Of a stretch of 64,000 nucleotides of DNA, positions 35,905-43,106 are shown piece after piece. The stretch's first letter is position 1; the number at the start of each line of letters is the position of its first letter. The notes under the pieces are model-generated. The model had not been told where the DNA came from. It made no database searches and worked only from the letters and a program-made list of their open reading frames with translations. The stretch comes from Dyadobacter endophyticus (GTDB lineage Bacteria > Bacteroidota > Bacteroidia > Cytophagales > Spirosomataceae), in the NCBI RefSeq assembly GCF_014641595.1, contig NZ_BMIA01000002.1, positions 558,001 to 622,000 of the forward strand, read 5' to 3'. A program made the translations under genes and the position numbers.

Positions 35905-36196
35905 AAAAAAATACTTGCGCCTTGCGAGCTTTTTTGGATGGGTTTTACTAGAGATGGGAAAATTGAAATGTAAGAATATCTGCATTCTGTAACCAACGGT
36001 ACTTTTCGAAGAAATCATCAGGCAATACATTTCAAATTGATCCATCTCTATTCAGAAAATTTCCGAATGAAACCTGACCGGCCTCTGTTTGAAATTCGTG
36101 AACAGAAAACTAAAACTATAAGACATCCTGCATAAAATGATCTAGTGATTGAGTGCGACAACTTGACATCATCAGTTATCGCACTCAATCTCGTAA

Positions 36197-36754
36197 TCAA
36201 TAATCTGCAAAAACATGACCTTCATATTCACTGTACCCTTCTAAAAACAAGTCTCTGGCGAAGGCTTCATAGTCGAAATATTTCCCGAGCGCGGATGGTG
36301 CGCCTGAAAGCAGTCCTGTTTCTTCGACGTATTGGTAGGCGTATTCAAGCTCTGGATCTTTCATCGATCCGCCAAAGAATCCGCGGTAGCTTTCCCGGAA
36401 ACTTTCAAGTTGGTCTTCCAGCTCACAGCAATTGTTTGGCCAATAATTGATCTGCTTACAGTAGATCTCAAATGCTTCGACGGCCTCATCGTCCATTTCG
36501 CCGATGGCTTCAAAATAGGTAAATGCCTCTTTATGGAGGCTGCATTCTGATATCAAAAAATCCGGGATGTTCTCCCAATCTTGGAACATCAGCTCTGGAT
36601 CCAGTTCATTTCGATGAAATTCGTAGCAGTCTTGCAGGAATTCTTTGAGGTCAGCGTAGTCCGTCAGGTCAAACCACTTACCAATCAGCGACCCATTGTT
36701 GTACTGGCTGTAGGTTCCTACATAGATTTTAGGAGTACTTTCAAGATTTCTCAT
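36197..36754 (-). CDS. ardA: ArdA antirestriction protein
   Basis: A 185-residue acidic protein with the ArdA opening PKIYVGTYSQYNNGSLIGKW. The family is a DNA mimic that blocks type I restriction enzymes and aids entry of mobile DNA. Acidic residues are abundant throughout (for example EEFLQD-like and DDEAVEAFEIY stretches). It sits between HipBST and a nested palindrome on the same accessory region as a BREX system, suggesting mobile-element origin. Confidence 0.9.
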   Translation of the reverse strand: MRNLESTPKIYVGTYSQYNNGSLIGKWFDLTDYADLKEFLQDCYEFHRNELDPELMFQDWENIPDFLISECSLHKEAFTYFEAIGEMDDEAVEAFEIYCKQINYWPNNCCELEDQLESFRESYRGFFGGSMKDPELEYAYQYVEETGLLSGAPSALGKYFDYEAFARDLFLEGYSEYEGHVFADY

Positions 36755-36824
36755 GATTGAAAGGCATTTAAGTTGCTTTGGCCCCGTCTTTGTGCTCAGG
36801 GCAATCGCTGCCTATCGATCGAAG

Positions 36825-36945
36825 AAAAAATGACGGGGCTTGTCCCCTGGTTGCAAGCCCATCCGGCGGTTTAAGGTGCGGCTGGCTGCCGAGCGGTCGC
36901 TAAAAAGCCGGATGACGGAGTGCAGGCTTGCAACCGTCATTTTTT
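36825..36945. repeat. 121-bp nested palindrome
   Basis: Three nested arms: AAAAAATGACGG (36825-36836) with CCGTCATTTTTT (36934-36945); GGTTGCAAGCC (36849-36859) with GGCTTGCAACC (36925-36935); and CCGGC (36863-36867) with GCCGG (36907-36911). It could form a large cruciform or a strong RNA hairpin. It ends in a T-run on both strands, so a bidirectional terminator or small RNA is possible; an origin or transfer role is another. Confidence 0.75.
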
Positions 36946-37097
36946 GCTTTGTAACTTTCGTTTGCACTGATCACGATCTACCTGATGTCCCTCGCGTGGC
37001 CAGCGACTTAGTCCCGTCTCCCTCCCTTGAAGTCAATTCAAATTCAAATAAAAGTCCTGTAAATCAATGATTTGTGGAACTAGCTCGCAATCCCGTG

Positions 37098-37202
37098 CTA
37101 CAAAATACCCTTGAGCCGCCGCATGGCAGCGGTACTCATCGGCTCAACCAAAACGGGCTCATCAATGTCGACTTGACCGTAGACTAAATCTTGATAGTTC
37201 AT
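37098..37202 (-). pseudogene. N-terminal fragment of an HD-domain phosphohydrolase
   Basis: The ATG at 37202 starts a 34-codon frame reading MNYQDLVYGQVDIDEPVL, then a RRLKGI end, which resembles the beginning of HD phosphohydrolases. It stops there, so only a fragment is left. Low confidence because of length. Confidence 0.35.
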
Positions 37203-37334
37203 GGACTTTGAACATGGGTAACCTGCGTTATCTTGCAAATATAGAGCAACAAATCAGCCATATTTGCTCGGTCTGAGTAAAGCTTTAAAGCTCATTCTAG
37301 TTCTAGTATCACAGGATAATATGGATTCCAACTA

Positions 37335-37763
37335 ATGATGAATATCTTCCAGCCATTAATATCGGTGAGAAATTACGCCTTTAAAATCAGCTTTATGCTT
37401 CTGGGAATGCTTTCATGTGCGCAGGTGCTAAACAAACCGAAAGGAGATATCTTCAGGTATATCGATATCGGGAGTAACTACCGACTCTTACTCGGAGATA
37501 AAATTGAGAAACATTTAGCTATCCTTGAACCGGTAGACGGTGGATACAAACTGCCGGGTGAAGGCTATGGAGATGCGAGCAGTATACTCATTCATGCTTC
37601 CAGGGAAGGCAAAATTGAGAGATTTGAATTTTTATACGACTCCGGAATCAGTAGGCAATCAAAAATTGACGACTATCGATCTTTATTCGGCGCTCCACTG
37701 GTAAAAGACGGCGTGTCGTTTTGGAGGGATAAGATGACCGAGTTACAGGTAACTAACCTTTGA
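37335..37763 (+). CDS. Putative lipoprotein, unknown function
   Basis: A 142-residue protein with an N-terminal hydrophobic segment ending in a lipobox-like MLSCAQ (about residues 25-30). The rest is soluble (YIDIGSNYRLLLGDK, ILIHASREGKIERFEFLYD). No family is recognised. ATG at 37335. It converges on the XRE gene at 37877. Confidence 0.6.
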   Translation: MMNIFQPLISVRNYAFKISFMLLGMLSCAQVLNKPKGDIFRYIDIGSNYRLLLGDKIEKHLAILEPVDGGYKLPGEGYGDASSILIHASREGKIERFEFLYDSGISRQSKIDDYRSLFGAPLVKDGVSFWRDKMTELQVTNL

Positions 37764-37876
37764 GACGGCTCCTTGGTGATTTATTTAATTGACATATCCA
37801 AATAGTAGACCATACTACGGTATTTCACGGAGCTCAGAGGCCTATTGTGCTATCTTGGGGGCATCTGTACCCTTTG

Positions 37877-38107
37877 CTATGCTTCTTCAGGCATTAAGTC
37901 TCTGGGAGAACAGTTCATTTCACGGGCGAGTATTCCAATATGTTCAATATTGTACTTGCTTGGGAATTTGGGGCTTTCGATTTGTCCAATGAATCCCCTG
38001 GTCAGATTTAGAAACATAGCGAGATCGTCCTGAGTATAGCCCTTAGCTTTTCGGACTTTCCTCACTTGATTTATCACCGCAATTTCGAAATCTGTTTTTT
38101 CGGGCAT
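37877..38107 (-). CDS. XRE-family regulator next to the sigma-dCas12f operon
   Basis: About 76 residues from the ATG at 38107; a TTG at 38116 is possible. A helix-turn-helix is clear (RKAKGYTQDDLAMFLNLTRGF, given here as RKAKGYTQDDLAMF and LNLTRGFIGQIE). It is divergent from the sigma factor gene at 38234, with a perfect palindrome in between, so it probably regulates that operon and itself. Confidence 0.85.
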   Translation of the reverse strand: MPEKTDFEIAVINQVRKVRKAKGYTQDDLAMFLNLTRGFIGQIESPKFPSKYNIEHIGILAREMNCSPRDLMPEEA

Positions 38108-38141
38108 GGGTTGCAAGAACCAAAAACATCGCTATTTTTGC

Positions 38142-38159
38142 GCTTAGTTATAACTAAGC
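38142..38159. promoter_or_regulatory. Perfect 18-bp palindrome, likely operator
   Basis: GCTTAGTTATAACTAAGC is fully self-complementary and lies 35 bp upstream of the XRE start and 75 bp upstream of the sigma start. Position and symmetry fit a dimeric XRE repressor site controlling both directions. No binding data are available. Confidence 0.75.
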
Positions 38160-38233
38160 AAATGTTTCAACGTGTCTGCTTTCCACAGTTTCAGACGCCT
38201 AAGTAGATGAAGTGATGTATTACTAAGTCAATA

Positions 38234-39034
38234 ATGTATGATATGGGAATTCGAAAGCTACGTGCCAACTCTGGTGGAAACGTCGATATGTTAGACAGGT
38301 TTAAGGGCGGTGATGAACGCGCATTTACAGGTTTTTACGAGAAGTCATTTTCTAGCCTTTTCTACATTGGCAAGGGCCTAGTTAGTGACGAGTTCCTGGT
38401 GAGCTGCGTTCTACACGAGTGTTACCTCAAAGTCTGGGCACACCGTGACAAGATTGAAAGCCTCCCACATGCGTACCGGTTTATCCGTCTGAATCTCCGT
38501 TGGCAACTCTTGAAACAGGTCCAAAAGCCGGCCTACCAGGTATACCGGAAAATGACGGAAATAGACCACTTGGAACCTTTCCTGGGCGAAAAGTCAGATG
38601 TGGAGAGCTATTTCAACGGCGACACCGAAGGGAAGAGGTGGGATGAAATCTCGAAAGCGATATCATTTCTGCCTAAACAGCGGCAGTTGATAGCCAGCCT
38701 TCATTTTCAAGATGGGCATAGTCCGCGCGAGGTAGCGAAAAGAATAGGAACAAATACGCTGCACGTGACCAGCGAAATCCAGAAAAGTATAGAAGAGCTT
38801 AAAAGGATTGTAGCGCCCCGAGCGACTGTGCCTATAAGAAAAGTAAAGCAATCCTATCCCTACGATCATATCTTGAATAGTGAGCAGGCGGCAGTGTTTG
38901 AGCTCAGACAAGATCAGAAGAAGTCTTTTGCCGATATCGCCTCGATTTTAGGCTACCCGCAGACCCAGGTTCAACAACACTACATCACAGCATATCAACT
39001 CGTTAAAAATCACTGGAAGCAAAATGGGCGTTAG
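38234..39034 (+). CDS. ECF-like sigma factor with tandem sigma4-like HTH, partner of dCas12f-like protein
   Basis: A 266-residue protein. The sigma2-like region (about residues 19-95) has MLDRFKGGDERAFTGFYE and RFIRLNLRWQLLKQ. A sigma4-like HTH (about 140-192) reads FLPKQRQLIASLHF and SPREVAKRIG. A second, similar HTH (about 215-262) reads LNSEQAAVFELRQ and FADIASILGYPQTQV. No anti-sigma gene is adjacent. Its stop is 3 nt before the Cas12f-like gene, so they are co-transcribed. Established knowledge, as I recall it: some Bacteroidota sigma factors are recruited by a nuclease-dead Cas12f and a guide RNA to start transcription without a promoter motif. The role here is inferred from gene order and domains. 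Confidence 0.85.
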   Translation: MYDMGIRKLRANSGGNVDMLDRFKGGDERAFTGFYEKSFSSLFYIGKGLVSDEFLVSCVLHECYLKVWAHRDKIESLPHAYRFIRLNLRWQLLKQVQKPAYQVYRKMTEIDHLEPFLGEKSDVESYFNGDTEGKRWDEISKAISFLPKQRQLIASLHFQDGHSPREVAKRIGTNTLHVTSEIQKSIEELKRIVAPRATVPIRKVKQSYPYDHILNSEQAAVFELRQDQKKSFADIASILGYPQTQVQQHYITAYQLVKNHWKQNGR

Positions 39035-39037
39035 GTT

Positions 39038-40129
39038 ATGGAAAAGCTTTTCACCACTAGAAAGATCCGCCTTCTGATTGATTCGGATGACATCGATCAA
39101 AAGAACAAAATTCTTGATACGCTCTACCAATGGCGCTACATCTGTTTCAAAGCAGCCAACCAGATCTATACCCATCACTACGTCCAGCAGCAGCTCAGGG
39201 AAATGTTGTATCTAACAGAAGGTGTAAGAGCCAGACTCTCTGATATCAAAAAAGACGAGTATGGGATACTCACGACATCCAGAATGAACACCAGCTACCA
39301 GGTACTTGCTCAAAACTACAAGGGCAGTATCCCGATGCACATTATGAGCGCCTTGAATGGTAATCTTGTTGCCAGCTTTAACAAGATGAATAAAGCACTG
39401 GCTAGCGGAGAAAGCACCTTGCCTAGTTTCCGAAGAGAAATGCCGATCCCATTTAAAGGAACCGATGTGAAAAAATTAAGAAGTAGCAGGGAAGGAGCGG
39501 TATTTCATTTCTCACTATTCGACATCCCGTTCAGGACATACCTGGGCAAAACAGGCCATGACAAGCGGGAAATACTCAAACGCTTAGCTGCTGGTCAGGT
39601 CAAACTATGCAGCAGCTCGTTGGCGCTAGACAAAGGAAAGATCTTCATGCATGCCGTTTTTCAGACGGAAGCCGGTGAGCACGAGCTCGACCAGGACGTT
39701 ATCGCCGAGGCAAGCTTGTCGCTGGATTACCCGATCATGGTCTTGATCGCGGGTAAGCGCTACACGATCGGAAGCAAGGACGAGTATCTCTACAAGCGGC
39801 TTGCGATCCAGGCTGCCATCCGGCGGAAGAGAAAGGCCACGGCTTTTATGAACCAAAATAGCCGAAGGCAGCTCCGTAAATCAACCATCGATAATCTGAT
39901 GCAATCCGAGAAGCGGTATGTTTCCCACAAGCAGCACGTATACAGTAAGAGGTTAATCGAGATATGCCTAAAAAATAAAGCCGCGACTTTGCTTTTGGTA
40001 GACCAGACCGAGAAGGAGCAGCAGGCCAAAGAAGATCCCTTCCTTTTTCGGAACTGGGGATATTACGGTCTCAAACAGAAAATAGAGCGCAAAGCCGAAA
40101 AGGCGGGAATTGCTGTGCTGGTCGAATGA
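39038..40129 (+). CDS. Truncated nuclease-dead Cas12f/TnpB-like RNA-guided protein
   Basis: A 363-residue protein. The N-terminal half has the RNA- and DNA-binding fold of Cas12f/TnpB-like proteins (YQWRYICFKAANQIY, LPSFRREMPIPFKG). The RuvC-I-like strand is SLSLDYPIMV (D230). The RuvC-II position is LLLVDQTEK (D322) where Cas12f/TnpB use Glu. The protein ends at KAEKAGIAVLVE, the spot that in TnpB precedes the zinc finger and RuvC-III, so both are missing. Nuclease activity should be absent. It is directly after the sigma factor and directly before the RNA locus. Family assignment is from motif order, not a search. Confidence 0.8.
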   Translation: MEKLFTTRKIRLLIDSDDIDQKNKILDTLYQWRYICFKAANQIYTHHYVQQQLREMLYLTEGVRARLSDIKKDEYGILTTSRMNTSYQVLAQNYKGSIPMHIMSALNGNLVASFNKMNKALASGESTLPSFRREMPIPFKGTDVKKLRSSREGAVFHFSLFDIPFRTYLGKTGHDKREILKRLAAGQVKLCSSSLALDKGKIFMHAVFQTEAGEHELDQDVIAEASLSLDYPIMVLIAGKRYTIGSKDEYLYKRLAIQAAIRRKRKATAFMNQNSRRQLRKSTIDNLMQSEKRYVSHKQHVYSKRLIEICLKNKAATLLLVDQTEKEQQAKEDPFLFRNWGYYGLKQKIERKAEKAGIAVLVE

Positions 40130-40130
40130 A

Positions 40131-40253
40131 TTTTCACAGAGGCTGCTTGTACAGCCGCAGGATGAAACCACCAGCGGTTTCATTAAGTGCCGAAGGGCAC
40201 ATACAACTGGGTTAGCTTAATTTAATCAGTAAGCAAATGTGACCCGAAATCAA
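40131..40253 (+). ncRNA. Guide RNA with three-hairpin scaffold and candidate guide
   Basis: The segment between the dCas12f-like stop and a perfect terminator folds into three stems: GGCTG/CAGCC (40141-40145 with 40152-40156), ATGAAACC/GGTTTCAT (40162-40169 with 40176-40183) and GTGCC/GGCAC (40187-40191 with 40196-40200, GAAG loop). It is followed by ATACAAC (40201-40207). In TnpB and Cas12f guides the guide begins after such a 3' element, so the candidate guide is TGGGTTAGCTTAATTTAATC (40208-40227). Start, end and processing sites are inferred. Confidence 0.75.
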
Positions 40254-40287
40254 GCAGGTAACCGGGATTGGTTACCTGCATTTTTTT
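40254..40287 (+). terminator. Perfect Rho-independent terminator of the RNA locus
   Basis: GCAGGTAACC (40254-40263) pairs fully with GGTTACCTGC (40270-40279), 6-nt loop, followed by ATTTTTTT. It ends the sigma-dCas12f-guide RNA transcript and sits 5 bp before the stop of the convergent gene at 40293. Confidence 0.9.
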
Positions 40288-40292
40288 CTGTT

Positions 40293-40763
40293 TTATTTTG
40301 CATCAACCGATTTCCTAGGCTTTCTGCCGCGCGGTTTTCCGGTGTATTCCGGTTTGGGCGTTTCAGTTTCAATCGCCAGCTCATAGCCTTTGGTAGCCTG
40401 GTCAAAATCAAAAGTCGAGATCTTGAAGACCAGTTTTTCACTCTCGAAATTGAGGCCCCCTTTTTTGAGAATAACGGCCAATGGAATTACATGGCCGCGG
40501 CCATTTTTTTCAAATGAAAAGGTCTGCTCAGAACTTGCAGCCGGGACAAGATATAAGGATTTGATTTTTCGCTTCCCGTGCTGGGTACCGATTTTGAAAT
40601 AAGCAGACTGGGGATTGATTCCCAGATCGCCGAGTGCAGTAGCCGGGAAAACAAGCTTGCCGGTATTAGAAATGTAGCCAGTCGGCAGCGGAGCTGCCTT
40701 GACCACTTTGGTTTTAGGTAGGTTTTCCTCTGGGGAAAAGAATTTAATTGCTTTTAGCTTCAT
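40293..40763 (-). CDS. Hypothetical protein of the mobilization module
   Basis: A 156-residue protein of unknown family ending in a basic tail (GKPRGRKPRKSVDAK), which suggests DNA or RNA binding. The core has alternating strands (YISNTGKLVFPATALGDLG, LVFKISTFDFD). It lies 53 bp downstream of the relaxase gene and is probably part of that operon. Confidence 0.65.
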   Translation of the reverse strand: MKLKAIKFFSPEENLPKTKVVKAAPLPTGYISNTGKLVFPATALGDLGINPQSAYFKIGTQHGKRKIKSLYLVPAASSEQTFSFEKNGRGHVIPLAVILKKGGLNFESEKLVFKISTFDFDQATKGYELAIETETPKPEYTGKPRGRKPRKSVDAK

Positions 40764-40816
40764 GGTGTTATGGGTTATTTCAGGCTAAAATAGGATATTC
40801 GTTTGGTTTAGCCTAT

Positions 40817-41662
40817 TTACAAATGAAACCCTAAACTTCTCCGCTTCCTTTTTCTCTTTTTTAGCTCTGGATTCTGCGTTGTCATAGCGTTAAGGCCAAT
40901 CCGATTTTCCAGCAGGCCTAGCGAGTATTCCCTGCCGATATCAGAACCCTTTATCTTCATTTTAGTCTCCATATGAAAAAATGCGATGCCTCGCCCCACA
41001 TAGGTCTTGTATCCGTGCCCAAGTAAGTGTTCTTTCAATTCCTGGATCGAAGAGACTTGTGGCGTCAAACGGTCAATTAAAGATTTCAGCTTCATATGCG
41101 CCTTGTCCGCTGAATGAATCTGCTGGCCCAGGGCACGGTTGATCCGCATATCGTGGGTCGGTACCAGGCTCAACTCCTGTTCCATCCTGCGGCAGAACTT
41201 GCCGGTCCGCGCATAGTTTTTGAAATGGTCGGCGGTGTTCTTTCCGTTATAATTGATGCGGTTAGCGATAATATGAAAGTGTAGGTTGGCTGAATCTTCG
41301 TGCTTAAAAACGACCATCTGATTCTGCTCGAAGCCAAACTCTTTGGCAAATTCTCTGCAGATCTGCATGATCTTGTCATTGCCTGGCTTTTCGCCGGGCG
41401 AAAAGCTGAACGACTGGTGCCAGACGTATTTGGTTAGCTTCTTGTTTTTAAAGTGGTTGTCTGTATACTGCCGGGCAAGGTAGTCCAGGTCCAGGGTCCC
41501 GTCGGGTGCTGTTTTAAGGGCAAGGTTCTGAATATAAACCAGCTCCCCTCTGATGTTTTGTCGCTGGATTTGCTCGCCTGCCGTCGTTTGCTGACTCTTT
41601 TGATAATAGCAGTACTCCAAAATTCCTTTGGCGTAGCTGCCCAGTCCTGCTTTCCCGATCAT
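40817..41662 (-). CDS. Relaxase/mobilization nuclease (MobA/VirD2-like)
   Basis: A 281-residue protein beginning MIGKAGLGSYAKGILEYCYY. The metal-binding motif is NLHFHIIANRIN (H128, H130) with a preceding H121. These features match the relaxase family that nicks oriT and stays bound to the strand end. The 281-residue length is short for the family but the catalytic domain is present. It overlaps the MobC-like gene by 4 bp, with which it would act. Confidence 0.9.
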   Translation of the reverse strand: MIGKAGLGSYAKGILEYCYYQKSQQTTAGEQIQRQNIRGELVYIQNLALKTAPDGTLDLDYLARQYTDNHFKNKKLTKYVWHQSFSFSPGEKPGNDKIMQICREFAKEFGFEQNQMVVFKHEDSANLHFHIIANRINYNGKNTADHFKNYARTGKFCRRMEQELSLVPTHDMRINRALGQQIHSADKAHMKLKSLIDRLTPQVSSIQELKEHLLGHGYKTYVGRGIAFFHMETKMKIKGSDIGREYSLGLLENRIGLNAMTTQNPELKKRKRKRRSLGFHL

Positions 41663-42318
41663 TTACTGGTTTGCTGGATGAATTCTTCGATGGCATTTTC
41701 AATCTCGTAGTGTACCGAGGCGATATCTGCCGCCTCGTTTTTCCAGGCTGGCGTAAGATCCTGCAAAGGCTCAGTGTAATAGCTTTCGTATTTCGAAAGC
41801 AGCTCGCGCGCCGATCGGGACATACTGCGGGCTTCCCGAAGGATTTGCTCTTTGCTTTCCCCAGCGCCAAGGACATGGCCCAGATAATCCGACAGGGATG
41901 TAATCCAGCAGTCGATTTCAGTAAGTGTCTTTTGAAAGCTGCGAATCTCAAAGCTTTCAAAAACCCAGCGGGTGATAAGATCGGCGAGCAGCCTGACCCG
42001 CTGGCTGCTTTGTTGCCACTGCATAGAGAGCACCTGATGGTCTTTGGTCTTTAAAATAGCGAGCGATAGAATTCCGGCCAGCTGCTCGAGAATCCGGATT
42101 GTTTCGGCAGTCGCCTTCGGCAGCGTCCTTTTCTGGGGCCTTTTGAATGGGACATCCAGCGCCAAAGTCAGAAAGTACTGACTGGCTGAAAGCCCGCTCT
42201 TTTCAATGAGCTGATTGATCTGGCTTTTCTGGTCAGTGCTTACCCAGACGGAAAAATGTTCCCGTTTGGCAGTGCCCTTTTCCTTGGGCGGCCTGCCTTT
42301 CTTAATTTGATTTTTCAT
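41659..42318 (-). CDS. mobC: MobC-like relaxosome protein
   Basis: A 219-residue protein. Its opening (MKNQIKKGRPPKEKGTAKRE, then WVSTDQKSQINQLIEKSGLS) has the ribbon-helix-helix-type features of MobC accessory proteins, which open the oriT for the relaxase. A helical C-terminal region follows. It precedes the relaxase with an overlap. Confidence 0.8.
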   Translation of the reverse strand: MKNQIKKGRPPKEKGTAKREHFSVWVSTDQKSQINQLIEKSGLSASQYFLTLALDVPFKRPQKRTLPKATAETIRILEQLAGILSLAILKTKDHQVLSMQWQQSSQRVRLLADLITRWVFESFEIRSFQKTLTEIDCWITSLSDYLGHVLGAGESKEQILREARSMSRSARELLSKYESYYTEPLQDLTPAWKNEAADIASVHYEIENAIEEFIQQTSK

Positions 42319-42360
42319 GTGTCTTATTGCTTTTGCTATGAGCCGCCAGGCGAATAGCAG

Positions 42361-42581
42361 GGGTCCAGGGGTTTTCCCATGGCCAGCCCGCCGGGGAGTC
42401 GCATTTTGCGACGTACCGGCGATAGCTGGCTGTGGAGAAAACCACCGTTCATGTTTGTAACCGTTTGAAAGCGTTTGCTTTCGTTCTAAAAAATTCGGGA
42501 TTGTTTAAAAGAATTTGAATCCGTTCGAAAGCAGCAGAAACTGTGCGTTTCTGTTCGAAAATTCGCAAGACTGACGGGTTC
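42361..42581. repeat. Candidate oriT: 20-bp-spaced iterons and hairpins
   Basis: Upstream of mobC are related 8-mers: GTTTGAAA (42463), GTTCTAAA (42483), GTTTAAAA (42503), GTTCGAAA (42523) and again GTTCGAAA (42553). The first four are exactly 20 bp apart. Two hairpins lie in or before them: GTCGCA/TGCGAC (42398-42412) and GAAAGC/GCTTTC (42467-42482). The setting beside mobilization genes suggests an origin of transfer or operator; the nick site is not identified. Confidence 0.65.
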
Positions 42582-43106
42582 TTACTGGCCGCCAAGCGGT
42601 ACAAGCACACGCTTCGCTTGGGAATCATAGAGGTAGTGCTTGCCGATCTGGACTTCACCCTTCTTAGGCAAGGGGACAAGTTGCAGATACAACACGCCAT
42701 CGTACTTGATGATCTTTCCGTGCTGCATGATCTGCCTGAAAGCCGGGGCGTCCGGGTACTGCTCCAAAATCCTTTGCCGCTCGACATACTGCTGTCCATG
42801 TCGTATTAAAACATAGAACAAGACTGACAGGACAATGCCGGCAATCGAATAGGGGCCGCTTACACCGAAGCCGTAGAACAGTGCCTGGCTGCGGTCTTGA
42901 AACTGCAAGAACCGTTTCCTGCCTTTCAGCTCTAATGCGGCGCGGTCGATGGCGGCGATGGATTTGTCGACCCTGCTTTCCAGATTTTGGAAATGCTCCT
43001 GGGTCTCAGACAAAAACAGGGCTGACCAGTCATCGATCTCGTGACCATACTTGGCCGCATACTTGCCCCTGGTCTGGGTGAGACGGTTGGGTTCGGTGTT
43101 ATTCAT
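42582..43106 (-). CDS. Single-pass membrane protein of the mobilization operon
   Basis: A 174-residue protein. A membrane helix is clear (about residues 86-102, SIAGIVLSVLFYVLIRHG), with a soluble N-terminal helical region and C-terminal part (KIIKYDGVLYLQLVPLPKKG). Family unknown. It overlaps the ParA-like gene by 8 bp. Confidence 0.65.
   Translation of the reverse strand: MNNTEPNRLTQTRGKYAAKYGHEIDDWSALFLSETQEHFQNLESRVDKSIAAIDRAALELKGRKRFLQFQDRSQALFYGFGVSGPYSIAGIVLSVLFYVLIRHGQQYVERQRILEQYPDAPAFRQIMQHGKIIKYDGVLYLQLVPLPKKGEVQIGKHYLYDSQAKRVLVPLGGQ

Larger units (their letters stand above)
36755..37334. other. Intergenic stretch with nested palindrome and gene fragment
   Basis: About 580 bp. 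It contains the large palindrome at 36825-36945 and an HD-phosphohydrolase-like N-terminal fragment at 37098-37202. The remainder, including 37203-37334 before the lipoprotein gene, shows no other feature. Confidence 0.5.

Noticed and set aside
35806..36045. Minus-strand ORF of 79 codons upstream of hipB
   Set aside because: It covers the hipBST operators, has no protein-like composition and is probably a chance open frame.
39038..40129. IS200/IS605 insertion sequence carrying TnpB
   Set aside because: No TnpA gene and no subterminal ends seen; the gene is operonic with a sigma factor, and its nuclease end is missing.
38234..40287. CRISPR array beside the Cas12f-like gene
   Set aside because: No repeated spacer units; the downstream segment has a single scaffold followed by one terminator.
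41432..41440. GGTTAGCTT match to the candidate guide
   Set aside because: Only 9 nt, inside the relaxase coding region, without the 5' context or the rest of the guide; it is expected by chance.
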